Below, one piece after another: positions 24,493 to 24,703 of a stretch of DNA of 24,703 nucleotides. The notes under the pieces are model-generated. The model did not search any database, was not told the DNA's origin, and saw nothing but the letters and a program-made list of their open reading frames with translations. The stretch's first letter is position 1. The number at the start of each line of letters is the position of its first letter. This stretch comes from DIGJ01 sp031553075 (GTDB lineage Bacteria > Bacillota > Clostridia > Lachnospirales > Lachnospiraceae): assembly GCA_031553075.1 (NCBI GenBank), contig JAVBLX010000135.1, positions 1-24,703 of the forward strand, in the 5' to 3' direction. The translations under genes and the position numbers were made by a program.

Positions 24493-24586
24493 AACATATG
24501 ATTCTAAATTAAGAATTTGAAAACTAAACCAGTATAGGGACCAGTTCTTTAGAAAACGATGCACTAGTGTGCTGTATCATTCATCT

Positions 24587-24703
24587 TTAGCTAAACAGTG
24601 CTGAATATTTTGTCAGCTGCAAGGCGGAAGATGGAGGCGTAGTGGGCTACGCTGACTGATGACAACGCGGCAGATGGCAAAATAGGCAGTGCTGTTTAGC
24701 TAA
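24587..24703. repeat. MITE-like palindromic element, copy 2 (cut by window edge)
   Basis: Terminal arms TTAGCTAAACAGTGCTG (24587-24603) and CAGTGCTGTTTAGCTAA (24687-24703) pair completely if two G-U pairs are allowed. Inside, ATTTTGTCA..CTGC pairs with GGCAGATGGCAAAAT, and the core hairpin is GCGTAG-TGGG-CTACGC. The order TGC.AGGCG, CGTAG.GG, CTACG, AACG..GCA matches the element at 15996-16159, though the terminal arms differ. The right boundary may lie beyond the window. Confidence 0.8.

Overview
The window looks like chromosomal DNA from a low-to-moderate GC Gram-positive anaerobe of the Clostridia, most likely a Lachnospiraceae-type gut bacterium. This is an inference from the gene families present (glycoside-pentoside-hexuronide sugar symporter with an AraC regulator, HAAS/DUF1700 with PadR, ECF transporter, Rpn-type nuclease), the strong AGGAGG ribosome binding sites, and the many intergenic palindromic elements. 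No rRNA, tRNA or CRISPR array is visible.

Layout, left to right. (1) 2-864, plus: the C-terminal end of a polymorphic toxin with a HExxH zinc-peptidase warhead, overlapping a small CxxC protein that is probably its immunity partner. (2) 1232-4454, minus: a LysA-like decarboxylase with its own promoter and a GH13 alpha-glucosidase. (3) 4963-10234, minus: an operon-like run coding for a double-ATPase ECF ABC protein, the ECF transmembrane protein, a SAM hydrolase (DUF62), a UPF0397-type ECF substrate-binding component and an AraC regulator. (4) 10235-11143: a long divergent intergenic region with a multi-hairpin palindromic element, a promoter, a probable yybP-ykoY manganese riboswitch with its terminator, and about 12 tandem T-rich repeats. 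(5) 11144-11707, plus: the manganese exporter mntP. (6) 11802-12637, minus: an Rpn-family nuclease broken by a one-base frameshift. (7) 12851-13681: an 831-bp noncoding element that folds on paper into an outer stem closing three adjacent long hairpins. (8) 13691-15736, minus: a methyl-accepting chemotaxis protein with a near-consensus sigma-A promoter. (9) 15996-16159: a 164-bp palindromic element that supplies the stop codon of the next gene. (10) 16156-16953, minus: an alanine/lysine-rich protein preceded by a sigma-28 (motility) promoter. (11) 17368-21573: a sugar symporter facing an AraC regulator and a MATE exporter. (12) 21747-22928, minus: an autoregulated padR / DUF1700 / truncated small membrane protein operon. 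(13) 23277-24386, plus: an HSL-type alpha/beta hydrolase, followed by a terminator and a second copy of the palindromic element family, which runs off the window edge.

Genes that work together: the ECF genes form one transporter with a SAM-cleaving enzyme inside the operon; the riboswitch and mntP form a manganese export circuit; padR sits on its own promoter through a perfect 12+12 palindrome; and the symporter, AraC regulator and MATE exporter form a divergent locus. Motility appears twice (the chemotaxis receptor and the sigma-28 promoter).

The strongest candidate for something undescribed is the 831-bp four-branched inverted-repeat element at 12851-13681. Its longest arm holds 77 bp of perfect inverted repeat, a plausible promoter sits just upstream, and most transition mismatches in its stems would be G-U pairs in a plus-strand RNA. 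All statements come from reading the sequence; no database search was possible.
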